DNA of 64,000 bases from Engelhardtia mirabilis (GTDB taxonomy: Bacteria; Planctomycetota; UBA1135; GCA-002686595), in the NCBI RefSeq assembly GCF_007748095.1, contig NZ_CP036287.1:930001-994000 (forward strand), in the 5' to 3' direction. Position 1 is the stretch's first letter. Each line of letters begins with the position of its first letter. The notes beneath the pieces are model-generated. The model did no database searches and was not told the origin of the DNA. It was given only the letters and a program-made list of their open reading frames with translations. Position numbers and translations under genes: made by a program. Below are positions 19,720 through 28,897 of this stretch, piece after piece.

Positions 19720-21393
19720 ATGAACACGATCAAGATCCTTCTCGGCGCGACGGGCACGCTCAGCGTCGCCCTGTCCTCGCCACTTGCCGCCCAAACTTCG
19801 GGCACTGTCATTCCCGCGGCCGAGGCCCAGGGAATGTTCACGGGTCTTCACACGGGCGTGCAACTGGCGCCGTCCGCGACCCAGGTCGTGCCGTCGAGCA
19901 AGCTCCGCATTCGCTCGGCCGGCGTCTACAGCGGGAGCCTCGAGCCCTGGTCCTCCACCGAGTACGGCGGCGCCTCCGCGTGGCACCCCGACTACTCGCC
20001 CGAGGCCCTCTACGGGCACTGGGTGCCGGCGGCCACCGGCTACGCGGGAGTGTTCGACCCGACCCTGCCGTTCTGCGTGCCCGAACTCGGGGGCATGTCG
20101 ACCGGTGGCGACGTCAGCCCGCCGGTGGACTCGACCGGGACCCTGCAGTTGGCCACTAGCAGTGTGCGCTGGCATTCCATGACGTTCACCGTCGACTCCG
20201 CTGCCCAGGGCGAGACGGGCAGTTCGGTCGACCTGGCCCGCAGCGAAGAGGGCACGGCGGCCGGACGCATCTTCAGCTACTTCTCGGTGGGCAGCACCGG
20301 CATCCGGCAGGAGCTGGTCGACACCGTGCGGGTGGAGTACACCCGCAGCCAGCTCGGCCTCGGCACGACGGCCTTCGATGGCTTCGAGGTCTCGGCCCTG
20401 GACTGGGGCATGGGGCTGATCTCGTCGACCCCGGGTGAGGGCCCCACGTCCTTCCAGCCGGTTCGCGACACGTTCTACTTCACCCTGGCGCGCCGTTGGC
20501 TCGACAGCTTCGGCAGCCCGCTGGCGATCCTGGTGACGGATCCCATGACGAGCCTGCCGGTGCCCCACCTGCTCGATCCCGCCACGGTCTACGTGATGAC
20601 CTGGGACGGAACGGACTGGAGCCAACCCGAGATCGCGTTCGACCACGACGCCCTGTTCGGCACCGTAACCGCCGTCGATCTCGAGATCGACGCCCTCTCC
20701 GTCTACCGCAGGAGCGGCGAAGAGCCCGACGAGCCGGGCTTCGTCGTCTTCTCGCTCGACCCCGCCAGCACCATCAACGGCTCGACTCCCAACCAAGTGC
20801 TGGTTTCCCAGCGAGCCAGCGGCACGGGCCTGACCGTTCAAGCGGAACCGTTCAAGGTTCCCGGCGGTGACACCTTCACCTTCAAGGCGGGACTGCTCGA
20901 GACCGCAACACCGACCGTTGGCCCCGACAACGTCAAGGGCCTGTGCGGTCGCGACCCGCGGGACGAGATGCAACCCTTCGATACGCAGGTGGGCTTCGCC
21001 GCCGATTGGGCCGGGGGCCCGGCGACCTCAGGTCTGGGCCTGGCGATGGCTCGTGTCGATGGACCCTTGGATGCGAAGGGCATCGTCGACTACGTGGTGC
21101 TGCAGGCGAGCGGCATCGAGCTGAGCCAGTACGACGCGGGTCTGCTCGTCTTCGACCTCGAAGTGGTGGATCCGAAGGACGACGTCACCCCGCTCCAGTT
21201 CAATCCGATGGTGACCTCGGATCCGCTGCTGATCCCCAACAATCACTCGACCGGTGAGTTGTTCTTCGGGCTGCAGGTTGATGGATCCGGTCAGCTCAGG
21301 TCGCGGGCGCGGCTGTACGGAGTTCAGTTCGTGCCCTTGATGATCGTCCCCGACATCGAGGCGAGCTGGGTCAACGTCCTGAGCCTGCCCTGA
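19720..21393 (+). CDS. secreted protein of unknown function
   Basis: This 557-residue protein has a signal peptide (MNTIKILLGATGTLSVALSSPLAAQ). The mature part is rich in Ser, Thr, Asp and aromatic residues with alternating beta pattern and no recognised domain. The context, downstream of a sigma/kinase pair and ended by a strong hairpin at 21444-21478, suggests an independent secreted product. It shares the general style of the other exported proteins here (long beta-rich proteins with few cysteines). Confidence 0.75.
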   Translation: MNTIKILLGATGTLSVALSSPLAAQTSGTVIPAAEAQGMFTGLHTGVQLAPSATQVVPSSKLRIRSAGVYSGSLEPWSSTEYGGASAWHPDYSPEALYGHWVPAATGYAGVFDPTLPFCVPELGGMSTGGDVSPPVDSTGTLQLATSSVRWHSMTFTVDSAAQGETGSSVDLARSEEGTAAGRIFSYFSVGSTGIRQELVDTVRVEYTRSQLGLGTTAFDGFEVSALDWGMGLISSTPGEGPTSFQPVRDTFYFTLARRWLDSFGSPLAILVTDPMTSLPVPHLLDPATVYVMTWDGTDWSQPEIAFDHDALFGTVTAVDLEIDALSVYRRSGEEPDEPGFVVFSLDPASTINGSTPNQVLVSQRASGTGLTVQAEPFKVPGGDTFTFKAGLLETATPTVGPDNVKGLCGRDPRDEMQPFDTQVGFAADWAGGPATSGLGLAMARVDGPLDAKGIVDYVVLQASGIELSQYDAGLLVFDLEVVDPKDDVTPLQFNPMVTSDPLLIPNNHSTGELFFGLQVDGSGQLRSRARLYGVQFVPLMIVPDIEASWVNVLSLP

Positions 21394-21443
21394 TTCGGGG
21401 CACCATCCGCGAGCGTTCCACTGAAGGCCGCGGTCAGCATCGT

Positions 21444-21478
21444 CGGGCCGAGCATCGCAACGCGCGGTGCTCGGCCCG
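21444..21478 (+). terminator. hairpin after the 19720 gene
   Basis: CGGGCCGAGCA (21444-21454) pairs perfectly over 11 bp with TGCTCGGCCCG (21468-21478) around a 13-base loop, about 50 bases after the stop. No T-run. Confidence 0.55.
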
Positions 21479-21576
21479 GACGCGTTCGGCGAGGTCCCCC
21501 ACGCTGCGGCCCCGTCCGAGCAGAATGTGACGGTTGGTGCGGCGCCCAGGCACTCTCGTCGCGCCGGATCGATGGG

Positions 21577-22179
21577 ATGAACCGAGCCTCGAGCGACACC
21601 TTCCGATCGGACCCGAGCAGCGCGACCGCTGCTGCCGGAGCGGATGGAGGCGACACCTGCGACCGGTTGCTGGTCGCTTCACTTCCCTGGTTGGAATCCT
21701 GGGCCCGATCCTGGCTGGAGGCAGCTCGCCTGGGCCTCGAGGACGAGTTCGACTTGGTGCAGGACGTGTGTGTCGACGCCCTGGCGGCCCGAAGTCCCGC
21801 GAGCCCGGCCCGGGGACCGCTGGGCCTGGCCTGGCTCCTCTCCATCGCCCGCCGCCGCCTGTCGGACCGAGCCAGCCTGTGGAGCGAGCGGCGACGCGGT
21901 GCCGCGCGGCAACTGCTCGCGGCCGAGGCGCCGGAGATCGACGTCGCGCGGGACCCGATCGAGGACCTGGTGGGGCGGGAGTTGGGCGAGCGGATCGAGC
22001 GCGCCCTCACCGGCCTGAGTGGCGCCCAGCGGCGGGTGATCGAGGCGCAGTGGCGCAGCGACGTATCCACCGCTGAGCTGGCGCGCACCATGGGCCGCAG
22101 TGAGAACGCCATTCGCGTGTTGAGAAGCCGCGGCCTGCGTGAGTTGCGACGCAGGCTGCAGGCCGGTGGCGACCTTTGA
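21577..22179 (+). CDS. ECF-type RNA polymerase sigma factor
   Basis: This 200-residue sigma factor has region 2 at about 35-110 (WLESWARSWLEAARLGLEDEFDLVQDVCVDAL...LGLAWLLSIARRRLSDRASL) and region 4 at about 140-195 (LTGLSGAQRRVIEAQWRSDVSTAELARTMGRSENAIRVLRSRGL), with a complete helix-turn-helix. No anti-sigma factor or kinase lies next to it, unlike the other two pairs. It converges on the FG-GAP gene; a perfect 14-bp hairpin lies between the stops. Start ATG 21577. Confidence 0.85.
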   Translation: MNRASSDTFRSDPSSATAAAGADGGDTCDRLLVASLPWLESWARSWLEAARLGLEDEFDLVQDVCVDALAARSPASPARGPLGLAWLLSIARRRLSDRASLWSERRRGAARQLLAAEAPEIDVARDPIEDLVGRELGERIERALTGLSGAQRRVIEAQWRSDVSTAELARTMGRSENAIRVLRSRGLRELRRRLQAGGDL

Positions 22180-22227
22180 GCGCAGGGGAGGCACCCACGC
22201 CTCGGGCGTCAACCTCCCATGCCTGGC

Positions 22228-22268
22228 GGAGCCGCGGTCGCCGGAGCAGCCGCAGCGACCGCGGCTCC
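22228..22268. terminator. bidirectional terminator hairpin
   Basis: GGAGCCGCGGTCGC (22228-22241) pairs perfectly with GCGACCGCGGCTCC (22255-22268) around a 13-base loop. It sits between two convergent stop codons (22179 and 22276), so it can serve both strands. Confidence 0.65.
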
Positions 22269-22275
22269 GAAGCCT

Positions 22276-24747
22276 TCACTGCCGCACGACGATCTGCGCG
22301 GCGTTGCTGGGCTCGATCGCTCCGACCGGAGGCACCGCGAAGGCCTGGGCCGTCAGCGCCAGGCCGGGCAGCGCCGGCGAGTTCGGGATCGAAGCATCGA
22401 AGGCCACCCAGCCGCCGAATCCGTTGCCGACGACGACGGCGTCGAGCACCTTGCCCGCGGCGTCCGCCCAGACCGGCATGTTGATGAAGCCCGGCAGCTC
22501 GAGGGCCACGTCGAATGCCGACACCAAGAGGTAGACCGGGTCACCCAGCTCCGCCATCACTTGGAGTTGGAAGTTGGTGCCGATGGCCATGGTCCCGACG
22601 GTTCGCAGCACGGGCCGCGGTGGGACCTGGGAGACCGCGCCGAGTCCGCTGATCGGCAGGGTCAGGCCCGTCGATGCGGTGACGCTGTTGCCCAGGCCCG
22701 TGGCGTAGGCGTCGAAGGCGGGGAAGACCGGCGCGGGGATGCCGTCCTGGCCGGCCTGGAGCAGGGTCGAGAAGTTCCCGCGGAACTCGATCGTCGAGCC
22801 GTCGAGGGCGCGGGCCCCGGTGCCGGCCACGCCGCCGAAGGCCCCGCCGAAGCCGCCCTGCCCGCCGTCGCCGCCGATCAGTTGGCTGTCCGCCAGGCGG
22901 ACCTCGGAGCCACTGGCGCGCAGGGCGTCGCCGCCCCTGCCGCCGTCGTCGGGACTGAAGATCGCCGCGCCCCCACTGGCGCCCCGGAACGCTCCGCTGA
23001 TCAGTTGAACCGCGGAGCCGGTCACCTCCACCGCGTGGATCCCGTCGCGGGTGCCGACGAAGCCCTCGGCGGCGATCACGTCGGTATCGGTGACCAGGAC
23101 GTCGGAGCAGCCGTCGATCGCGAGGTTGCCCGGCGTCACGCTCGTGTCGGCCAGGTGGGTGCGCCCTTGCAGTGCAGCAAGGGTCACCTGCTTCGTCTCG
23201 AATCCGGCGACAACCACGTTGGATGTCCCCACGGCTTCGATCGACGTCGCCTTGGCGGGGTGCGGGTCGAAGGCGTCGCCCGGCCGACCGATCACGGACA
23301 GGGTGCGGTCGACGGTGAAGCCCTGGTAGTTGCCGGGCTCGACCTCGAGGATGCTGCCGGCGGCCACGCTGAGGATCGCCACCGCGACCGAATCGAAGTC
23401 CGCCGGCCCGTCGTCGTCGACGGTGTAGTGGGCGGCGGGTCCGGGACCACCGCCCGAGCCCAGCCCGTAGAAGATCGCGCCACCGGCCGCGCCATCCAGG
23501 TCCGGCAGGCCGATCAGAAGTTCGTCGCCGACCAGGGCATCGATGCTCGGTACTCCGACCAAGGGCGAGTCACCGTCCTGGGCGCCGTCGACGATGGTGT
23601 GGAGCAGCGAGCCGTCGGCGCGGCTGTAGATCGTCGTGCGCGCGAGCGTGCCTGGCGTTCGCGAGCGGTGTACGGCAAAGTCGCGCTGACCGTCGCCCTC
23701 CAGGTCGACGCAGGCCACCGAGTGACCGAAGTTCGAGAAGAAGGTCCCGCCCCAGCTGAGGTGCGTGCCGCCGTTCTCGCCGCGAATCACGACGGCGCGC
23801 CCGGCAGGAGTGGGGAAGAAGCCACCGATCGTGTAGCCCGGCGCTCCGATCAACAGGTCCCCGGCGCCGCCCCCGTCCACATCGCCGACGGCGACGATCG
23901 AGGCGCCGAAGCGCTCGCCGGTCTGGCTGCCCGAGTAGGTCACTAGGGGCGTGTTCGACGTCGTGGAGTAGATCCGCACCGTCCCCGCCCCGTCGAAGGG
24001 CGAGCCGGCGGCGAAGTCTTCCATCCCGTCGCCGTCGACATCGCCCACGGCGGCCAGGGTCGTGCCCAGCCGCCCGTTGGGCACGACGCCGTAGTAGGTC
24101 CGAAGCGGGATTCCGTCGGCGCCGGAGACGACCTGCACCGCGCCCACGTCGAGCACCTCACCACCGAAGGGCACGAAGGTGTCGTAGCCGGGCGCACCCA
24201 CGACGATGTCGCGCACGCCGTCGCCGTCCACGTCGCCGATGGTGGTCAGCGCCGCGCCGTAGTCGTCACCTGCCTGCAAACCCGGCAGGGACCAGACGAG
24301 TTGCACGATGGGTACGAGCGGACTGATGGACGACACGAGCCAGATGCGGCCGGAGTTGCCCGGCTCGCCGGCCACGCCGATCACGAGGTCGTCCCTGCCG
24401 GGCAGGCGGTCGATCGGTCCGGTGACGGCCGCGCCGAAGCGGGCCCCCGGTGTTCCGTGAACCAGTCCGATCAAGTTCCCCGACGCATCGAAGATGCGGA
24501 CCGCGCCCCCGACCTCGGGCTCGCTGATCAGCACTGGAACCAGGGCCTCGGACGACGCCACGGCGAAGTCGGGCGAGAGGTCGCCGTCGAAGTCGCCGAT
24601 GGACGCGACGGCGAGCCCGAAGCGGTCCCCGGGTTCGCCCGGGTCGACGACGAGCTTGGGGACCTGGGCCGCGGCAGTCGGGACGATGAGCGCGACCAGG
24701 GCCGCGGCCGAGACCAGCGCCGACTGGCGCGAGGATCTGTTCTGCAT
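22276..24747 (-). CDS. secreted FG-GAP repeat / beta-helix protein
   Basis: This 823-residue exported protein starts at ATG 24747 (MQNRSSRQSALVSAAALVAL), which gives a clean signal peptide cleaved near TAAAQ. The N-terminal half carries FG-GAP repeats with calcium-type loops (SIGDFDGDLSPDF, TIGDVDGDGVRDI, AVGDVDGDGMEDF, AVGDVDGGGAGDL), as in a beta-propeller. The middle (about 440-690) is a parallel beta-helix-like region with Gly-rich turns. The C-terminus holds a beta-sandwich similar in style to the beta-helix paralogs at 41005-45446 (NFQLQVMAELGDPVYLLVSAFDVA). It is probably a surface or secreted adhesin-like protein. Confidence 0.85.
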   Translation of the reverse strand: MQNRSSRQSALVSAAALVALIVPTAAAQVPKLVVDPGEPGDRFGLAVASIGDFDGDLSPDFAVASSEALVPVLISEPEVGGAVRIFDASGNLIGLVHGTPGARFGAAVTGPIDRLPGRDDLVIGVAGEPGNSGRIWLVSSISPLVPIVQLVWSLPGLQAGDDYGAALTTIGDVDGDGVRDIVVGAPGYDTFVPFGGEVLDVGAVQVVSGADGIPLRTYYGVVPNGRLGTTLAAVGDVDGDGMEDFAAGSPFDGAGTVRIYSTTSNTPLVTYSGSQTGERFGASIVAVGDVDGGGAGDLLIGAPGYTIGGFFPTPAGRAVVIRGENGGTHLSWGGTFFSNFGHSVACVDLEGDGQRDFAVHRSRTPGTLARTTIYSRADGSLLHTIVDGAQDGDSPLVGVPSIDALVGDELLIGLPDLDGAAGGAIFYGLGSGGGPGPAAHYTVDDDGPADFDSVAVAILSVAAGSILEVEPGNYQGFTVDRTLSVIGRPGDAFDPHPAKATSIEAVGTSNVVVAGFETKQVTLAALQGRTHLADTSVTPGNLAIDGCSDVLVTDTDVIAAEGFVGTRDGIHAVEVTGSAVQLISGAFRGASGGAAIFSPDDGGRGGDALRASGSEVRLADSQLIGGDGGQGGFGGAFGGVAGTGARALDGSTIEFRGNFSTLLQAGQDGIPAPVFPAFDAYATGLGNSVTASTGLTLPISGLGAVSQVPPRPVLRTVGTMAIGTNFQLQVMAELGDPVYLLVSAFDVALELPGFINMPVWADAAGKVLDAVVVGNGFGGWVAFDASIPNSPALPGLALTAQAFAVPPVGAIEPSNAAQIVVRQ

Positions 24748-24937
24748 GGATCGGGCGAGGTGCGGGGCCAGGGGCCGATTCCCCTGGGCTGCAGGCTCCA
24801 TCCGCGAAGCGCCGCGGGCGTTACCCGGATTCGGGAGCCTGCTTGGCCGCCGCGCGACCCCGGTTCGCGACGAGTGGCTCGTCGAGCAGCGGCCCGGCGA
24901 GGGCTGCCCCAGCGCTCGCGGACCACAGCCGTCCCTG

Positions 24938-24943
24938 TAGGCT
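24938..24943 (+). promoter_or_regulatory. -10-like TAGGCT before the lipoprotein gene
   Basis: TAGGCT ends six bases before ATG 24950, identical in hexamer and spacing to the 1852 gene. Confidence 0.5.
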
Positions 24944-24949
24944 CACTCG

Positions 24950-25963
24950 ATGGCATCCGCACGACGAATCGCCGCTGCCGCCGCCTTGCTCCTGTCCGTC
25001 GCGAGCTGTGCCAGCGAGCCACGCGGCGTGCGGGAGCTGCGCCTCGATTCGGCCGAAGCGGTGCCGCGCACGACCCACGGCGCAGGAGGTGCGATCGGAG
25101 AGTCGTGGAGGGTCGAGGTGGACGCGCGGCGACCCGTGGCGCTGCCCGAGGTCGTTGCCGGCTTCGTCCAGAACAAGACGCGACTCGAGTTCGACCTGCA
25201 TCCGGCCACGAACGGGAGCGCAGCCCACGAAGTTCGGGCGACCGGCCCCCACGGACGGGCGGTCGTCGCGCGGATCGAGCGGACCCCGGACGGATCGTTG
25301 CGACTGGAGGTGATGGCGGCGCTCTTCGGCGAGGGCGCCTTGCACGCTCCCGATCTCGCGGACCCTGCGCCGTTGATCGTCGGCTCGGCCCTGATTCTGG
25401 AGCTCGTCGACCGCGAGCCCGCGCGCCTGCACGTGCTCGGCCTCGGAGTTCCGGGCAGGCGCGATCCAGAGCGCTCGAGCCTGGCCTTCTCGCGCCTGGT
25501 CGTGCCCCTCGCAGGTGTCGACCAGGGGCTGCTCGCCACCCTCGAGCCCCTGCGGCGGGCGCCGCTCCTGGATCCGGCCTCGCTCTGGCGACCCCTCGAC
25601 GACTCGGCCCCGGACGCCCAGCTCCGCGAAGCCACCGGCTCGATCGGTGAGTCCGACCTGCGCGTCCGATGGCACCACCTCACCTCCGGACCGAGCTGCG
25701 TGCCGAGCGGGCCCTGGACGGTCCACTCCGACGATGTCGCGGTGAGCGGGGGGATGTACTGGTGCGGCGGCCATCTCGGACTGCGCGAAGCGCCGATCGG
25801 TTCGAGGGGCTCGCGCATCGTGACCATCTTTGACGCTCCCGGCGAGCCCGTTGCGTCGTGGACCGAGGTGCGTCCCCACGAGATCCTGCGCTTCGACGAT
25901 TGGGAGCGCGATCTGCACTTCAGCCGGGATTCGTCACGGGGTCTGTTCGCCCTGGACGATTGA
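24950..25963 (+). CDS. lipoprotein of unknown function
   Basis: This 337-residue protein has a type II signal peptide: MASARRIAAAAALLLSVASC, with VASC as lipobox and Cys20 as the predicted lipidated residue. The mature part is beta-rich with several Trp-containing stretches (WRVEVDARRPVALPEV, DWERDLHFSRDSSRG) and no recognised domain. It is divergent from the FG-GAP gene and probably transcribed alone from the TAGGCT element. Confidence 0.75.
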   Translation: MASARRIAAAAALLLSVASCASEPRGVRELRLDSAEAVPRTTHGAGGAIGESWRVEVDARRPVALPEVVAGFVQNKTRLEFDLHPATNGSAAHEVRATGPHGRAVVARIERTPDGSLRLEVMAALFGEGALHAPDLADPAPLIVGSALILELVDREPARLHVLGLGVPGRRDPERSSLAFSRLVVPLAGVDQGLLATLEPLRRAPLLDPASLWRPLDDSAPDAQLREATGSIGESDLRVRWHHLTSGPSCVPSGPWTVHSDDVAVSGGMYWCGGHLGLREAPIGSRGSRIVTIFDAPGEPVASWTEVRPHEILRFDDWERDLHFSRDSSRGLFALDD

Positions 25964-26514
25964 CCGGCGCAGCAGCGCTTCCTTCCTTGTTCGGAGGCCT
26001 CGACACTCGTCGTCTCTCGGCGACGTCGCAGCTTCGAGGCTCGGTGTCAGCCTGGCTGGGTCGCATGGGGGAAGACTCGTCCCAGGGCGGCGCCCTCGAC
26101 CTCGATCTGCTGACCGGGGTCTGGGATCTCGCCGCGACCGTCGGCGCCGGATCGGCTCGATAGCAGGGCCAAGCGCAGGACTCGGGCCGCGGACCTGGGG
26201 TCGGCTGCGATGACGGCGTCGCTGAGCGCGCGCGCAGTCTCGAAGTACGCGCGTCCGGGATGGTTGACGTCGCGGGTGAGGTGCCCGGGGGGGTGGGCGA
26301 GCAAGGCATCGCGCTGCACGCGCAGGACGGCGGCTTCGCCCGCCGCGGCCGGCCCCGCCAGGCGCATCCCGTCGGCGGAGAGCGTCACCCCCGCCGTACC
26401 CCGATCGATTGCCTCGAGGTCGTGGACGTGTTCAGCGTTGAGCCGTGTGTCCCAGGTGTTCAGGTCGCCCCCGCCGATCGCCGCGCCGCCCGCATTCCTG
26501 CGGGTCGTCCTAGC

Positions 26515-26527
26515 CTGGGGTTTCGCC
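26515..26527 (+). repeat. left terminal inverted repeat of the IS
   Basis: CTGGGGTTTCGCC, a perfect 13-bp match to the complement of 28063-28075; CTAG target duplication lies just outside. Confidence 0.9.
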
Positions 26528-26540
26528 CTTTTGAGAGGCC

Positions 26541-28058
26541 ATGTGCCGGGGTCAGAAGGGGCGTCTTCCCAGAGTTAAGAACCGGCGATGGCGACGAGAG
26601 GCAGTGGGCAAGATGCGCGCCCCGCCCCGCGATGTCATCAGTGTGAAGTCAAAACAACACCGAAGGCGGAGCGCGCTGGTAGATGGTATCCCGACGTCGC
26701 TGCAGGATCTCCTGTTCCTGTTCTCCGGCTGCTTCACGCGGCCCAGCTTCGAGAGCTTCACGTCCTTGGTCGTGGGCTGGATCACGTGCCGGGGCTCGCA
26801 TCAGATCACGCGGATGATCCAGGCCGGCGGTGCGGTGGGATCGAAGCACTTTTCATGCTTTCACCGCTTCCTGTCGCGAGCCAAGTGGAGCCCCGACGAC
26901 CTGGGAGCCGTCATCCTGAAGCTGGCCGAGCCTTGGCTCCCTGACTTGGTCGAAGCCTTCGTCGATGACACGCTCTGCCACCGTAGAGGTCCGAGGATCT
27001 TCGGCGTCGCGATGCACCACGACGGCGCGAACTCCAGCCGAGGATGGAGCCGGCTCTCCTGCGGCCACAACTGGGTCGTGCTGGCGATCAGGATTCCTCT
27101 GCCGTGGGATCGTGAGCGAGGCGCCGCGCTCCCGATCTTCTTCCGTCTGTACCGCTCTCCCAAGCGCTGCAAGGCCCACGAGTACCACAAGCGGACCGAG
27201 CTGGCACGCGAGCTCATCGGTGTGCTTCGGGACCGCCTTCCGACCGGAAAGCGGCTCCACGTCGCCGGAGACCGTGAGTACGCCTGCAAGACGCTGGTGC
27301 GCTCGCTCGACGAGAGCGTGGACTTCACGGGCCCCATGCCACTGGATGCGGCCCTGTACGCGCCGGTCGGCGAGTACAGCGGCGTCGGTCGGCCACGGAA
27401 GAGGGGCGAGCGACTGCGTTCGCCGGCCCAGCAGGCCAAGTGCGGGTCGAAGTGGGTCCCGCGGACGGTCAGACTCTACGGACGCGAAGTCGAGCTACTC
27501 GTCCAGGATTGGACTTGCCTGTGGTACACGGCCGCCGGGGCCAGGCTCGTCCGCGTGATCTTGACGCGAGATCCCAAGAAGAAGCGCGAGGACCGGGCTT
27601 ACTTCACGACCGATGTCGATGCTTCCGTCGACGTCGCACTGGAACGCTACGCGCGGCGGTGGCTGATCGAGGTCTCCTTCCGCGACGCCAAGCAACTGCT
27701 CGGGATCGAACAACCCCAGAACGGATGGAGCCGTGGGAAGAGGCAGGCCAAGAAGCCCGGCCCCCAACCTCGTGGCAACCGCGGCCGCCACGCCGTTCTC
27801 CGAACGGCCCCACTCGGCTGGACGGTCTACGCGCTCGTCGTCATCTGGTACCTCAGGCAGGGCCGGTGGCAGCCAGAAGTGCGCCGACTGCGCGCCTCGG
27901 CACCCTGGTATCGCCAGAAGGCCACACCCAGCTTCGCCGACATGCTCGACGCGCTCCGCATCGAAATCGAGGCACGCCGACTTATCGACGACCCCACTGA
28001 GAAGGGCGCTCTCCAGAAAACCAGAAACCGCCTCCGACGCTACCTGCGGGCGGCGTGA
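26541..28058 (+). CDS. IS701-type DDE transposase
   Basis: This 505-residue transposase of the IS4/IS701 superfamily has the catalytic triad in order: D142/D143 in FVDDTLCHRRG, D243 in VAGDREY and E376 in RWLIEVSFRDAKQLLGIEQ (the Y-(2)-R-(3)-E-(6)-K signature region). The N-terminal LQDLLFLFSGCFTRPSFESF is typical of the family's helical domain. Start ATG 26541 lies 27 bases inside the left end; ATG 26613 (MRAPPRDVISVKSK) is an alternative that leaves more room for a promoter. The frame is intact, so the element may still be active. Confidence 0.93.
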   Translation: MCRGQKGRLPRVKNRRWRREAVGKMRAPPRDVISVKSKQHRRRSALVDGIPTSLQDLLFLFSGCFTRPSFESFTSLVVGWITCRGSHQITRMIQAGGAVGSKHFSCFHRFLSRAKWSPDDLGAVILKLAEPWLPDLVEAFVDDTLCHRRGPRIFGVAMHHDGANSSRGWSRLSCGHNWVVLAIRIPLPWDRERGAALPIFFRLYRSPKRCKAHEYHKRTELARELIGVLRDRLPTGKRLHVAGDREYACKTLVRSLDESVDFTGPMPLDAALYAPVGEYSGVGRPRKRGERLRSPAQQAKCGSKWVPRTVRLYGREVELLVQDWTCLWYTAAGARLVRVILTRDPKKKREDRAYFTTDVDASVDVALERYARRWLIEVSFRDAKQLLGIEQPQNGWSRGKRQAKKPGPQPRGNRGRHAVLRTAPLGWTVYALVVIWYLRQGRWQPEVRRLRASAPWYRQKATPSFADMLDALRIEIEARRLIDDPTEKGALQKTRNRLRRYLRAA

Positions 28059-28062
28059 CGAT

Positions 28063-28075
28063 GGCGAAACCCCAG
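28063..28075 (-). repeat. right terminal inverted repeat of the IS
   Basis: Complement of the left repeat, perfect over 13 bp; followed by the CTAG copy at 28077-28080. Confidence 0.9.
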
Positions 28076-28897
28076 CCTAGCGGCTCTAGCCGCAGCGTGA
28101 GACCCCGCCTCGCCAACCGCTCCGCCCAGTGCGGCGATGATCGCCTTCGATGCGGCACCCCCGGCCGGCGCCATGCTCAGGTGTTGCACGCCGCGCAGGT
28201 TGCGGTCGATCCAACGCATCACCGCCGGAAACAGGACCGTCGCGAGCCCGGCGTTCCCTGCGCCTCCCGCGGCCGCGGTGTGCAGGTTCAAGTGGCTGTC
28301 GTCGTAGCCCACGATGGGGGCCATCTGTCCGGCCCCGGCGGGACCCATCCTCACCGCGAAGCGGTCGATCGTGACCGAGCCGACCTGGCCCCACGCGTCG
28401 TTGGTGTAGGCATGCAGGGTGATCACCCTTCCACTGATCCGGCCGGCACCGTCGGTGACGTTCGAGAGGGTCGTCCGTGCTTCCCCTGTATTCACCGCCG
28501 GACAGAGGATCGGGTTGCCGGGCAGCGCCGCGAAGTAGGTGCCCCACCGGTAGCGCGACATGATGCTGCGTTGGATCACGCCGGCGGATCGCGGGGCGGT
28601 CGTGGCCGGGGCCGTGCGCGGCGCGAGCATCCGTTGTGCCGGCGGTTGGCCCGTGTGCCCGGGTGCGGCGCTCCTGCGGGAGCTGTCGGGCCGCGGTGCG
28701 GCGAGCGGCACCGCCGCGAGGTCGACCTGGCCGGGAGTGCCGCCGGCTCCGCGGCCATCGCTCGCAGTCTCGGGAGCAACTGCGTCCGCCCGCCGCGCCC
28801 CCGGCACAGCCGCGGATCGTGCGACCCCCCGCAACTCGCCGGCGCCCGCGGCCTTCGAGGTCGACCTTGCGCCCTCGCTCTCACGCTGTCTTCGCAT

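Larger units (their letters stand above)
26514..28076 (+). mobile_element. complete IS701-family-like insertion sequence (1563 bp)
   Basis: The ends carry 13-bp perfect inverted repeats, CTGGGGTTTCGCC at 26515-26527 and its complement at 28063-28075, with one unmatched outer base. CTAG at 26510-26513 and 28077-28080 forms a 4-bp target duplication, the YTAR type known for IS701. One full-length transposase gene fills the element. Complete ends, an intact gene and an exact target duplication indicate a fairly recent insertion. Confidence 0.92.
26047..28897 (-). pseudogene. gene disrupted by an IS701-type insertion
   Basis: The 5' part runs from ATG 28897 (MRRQRESEGARSTSK) to 28077 and the 3' part from 26509 to the stop at 26047. 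Removing 26514-28076 and one CTAG copy joins them in one frame of exactly 428 codons, through the junction ARAARTTRRN. The N-terminal 100 residues are low-complexity and end in GVIQR, a style seen in proteins linked to extracellular contractile injection systems; this is a weak hint. The middle (GRVITLHAYTNDAWGQVGSV, SHLNLHTAAAGG) and the C-terminus (GGGDLNTWDTRLNAEHVHDL, NHPGRAYFETARALSDAVI) match no family I know. Today only a truncated protein with a short IS-encoded tail could be made. Confidence 0.8.

Noticed and set aside
26047..26388. A standalone small gene
   Set aside because: The frame continues without a stop up to the IS junction and joins the 5' part of the split gene on the other side; it is the 3' fragment of that gene.
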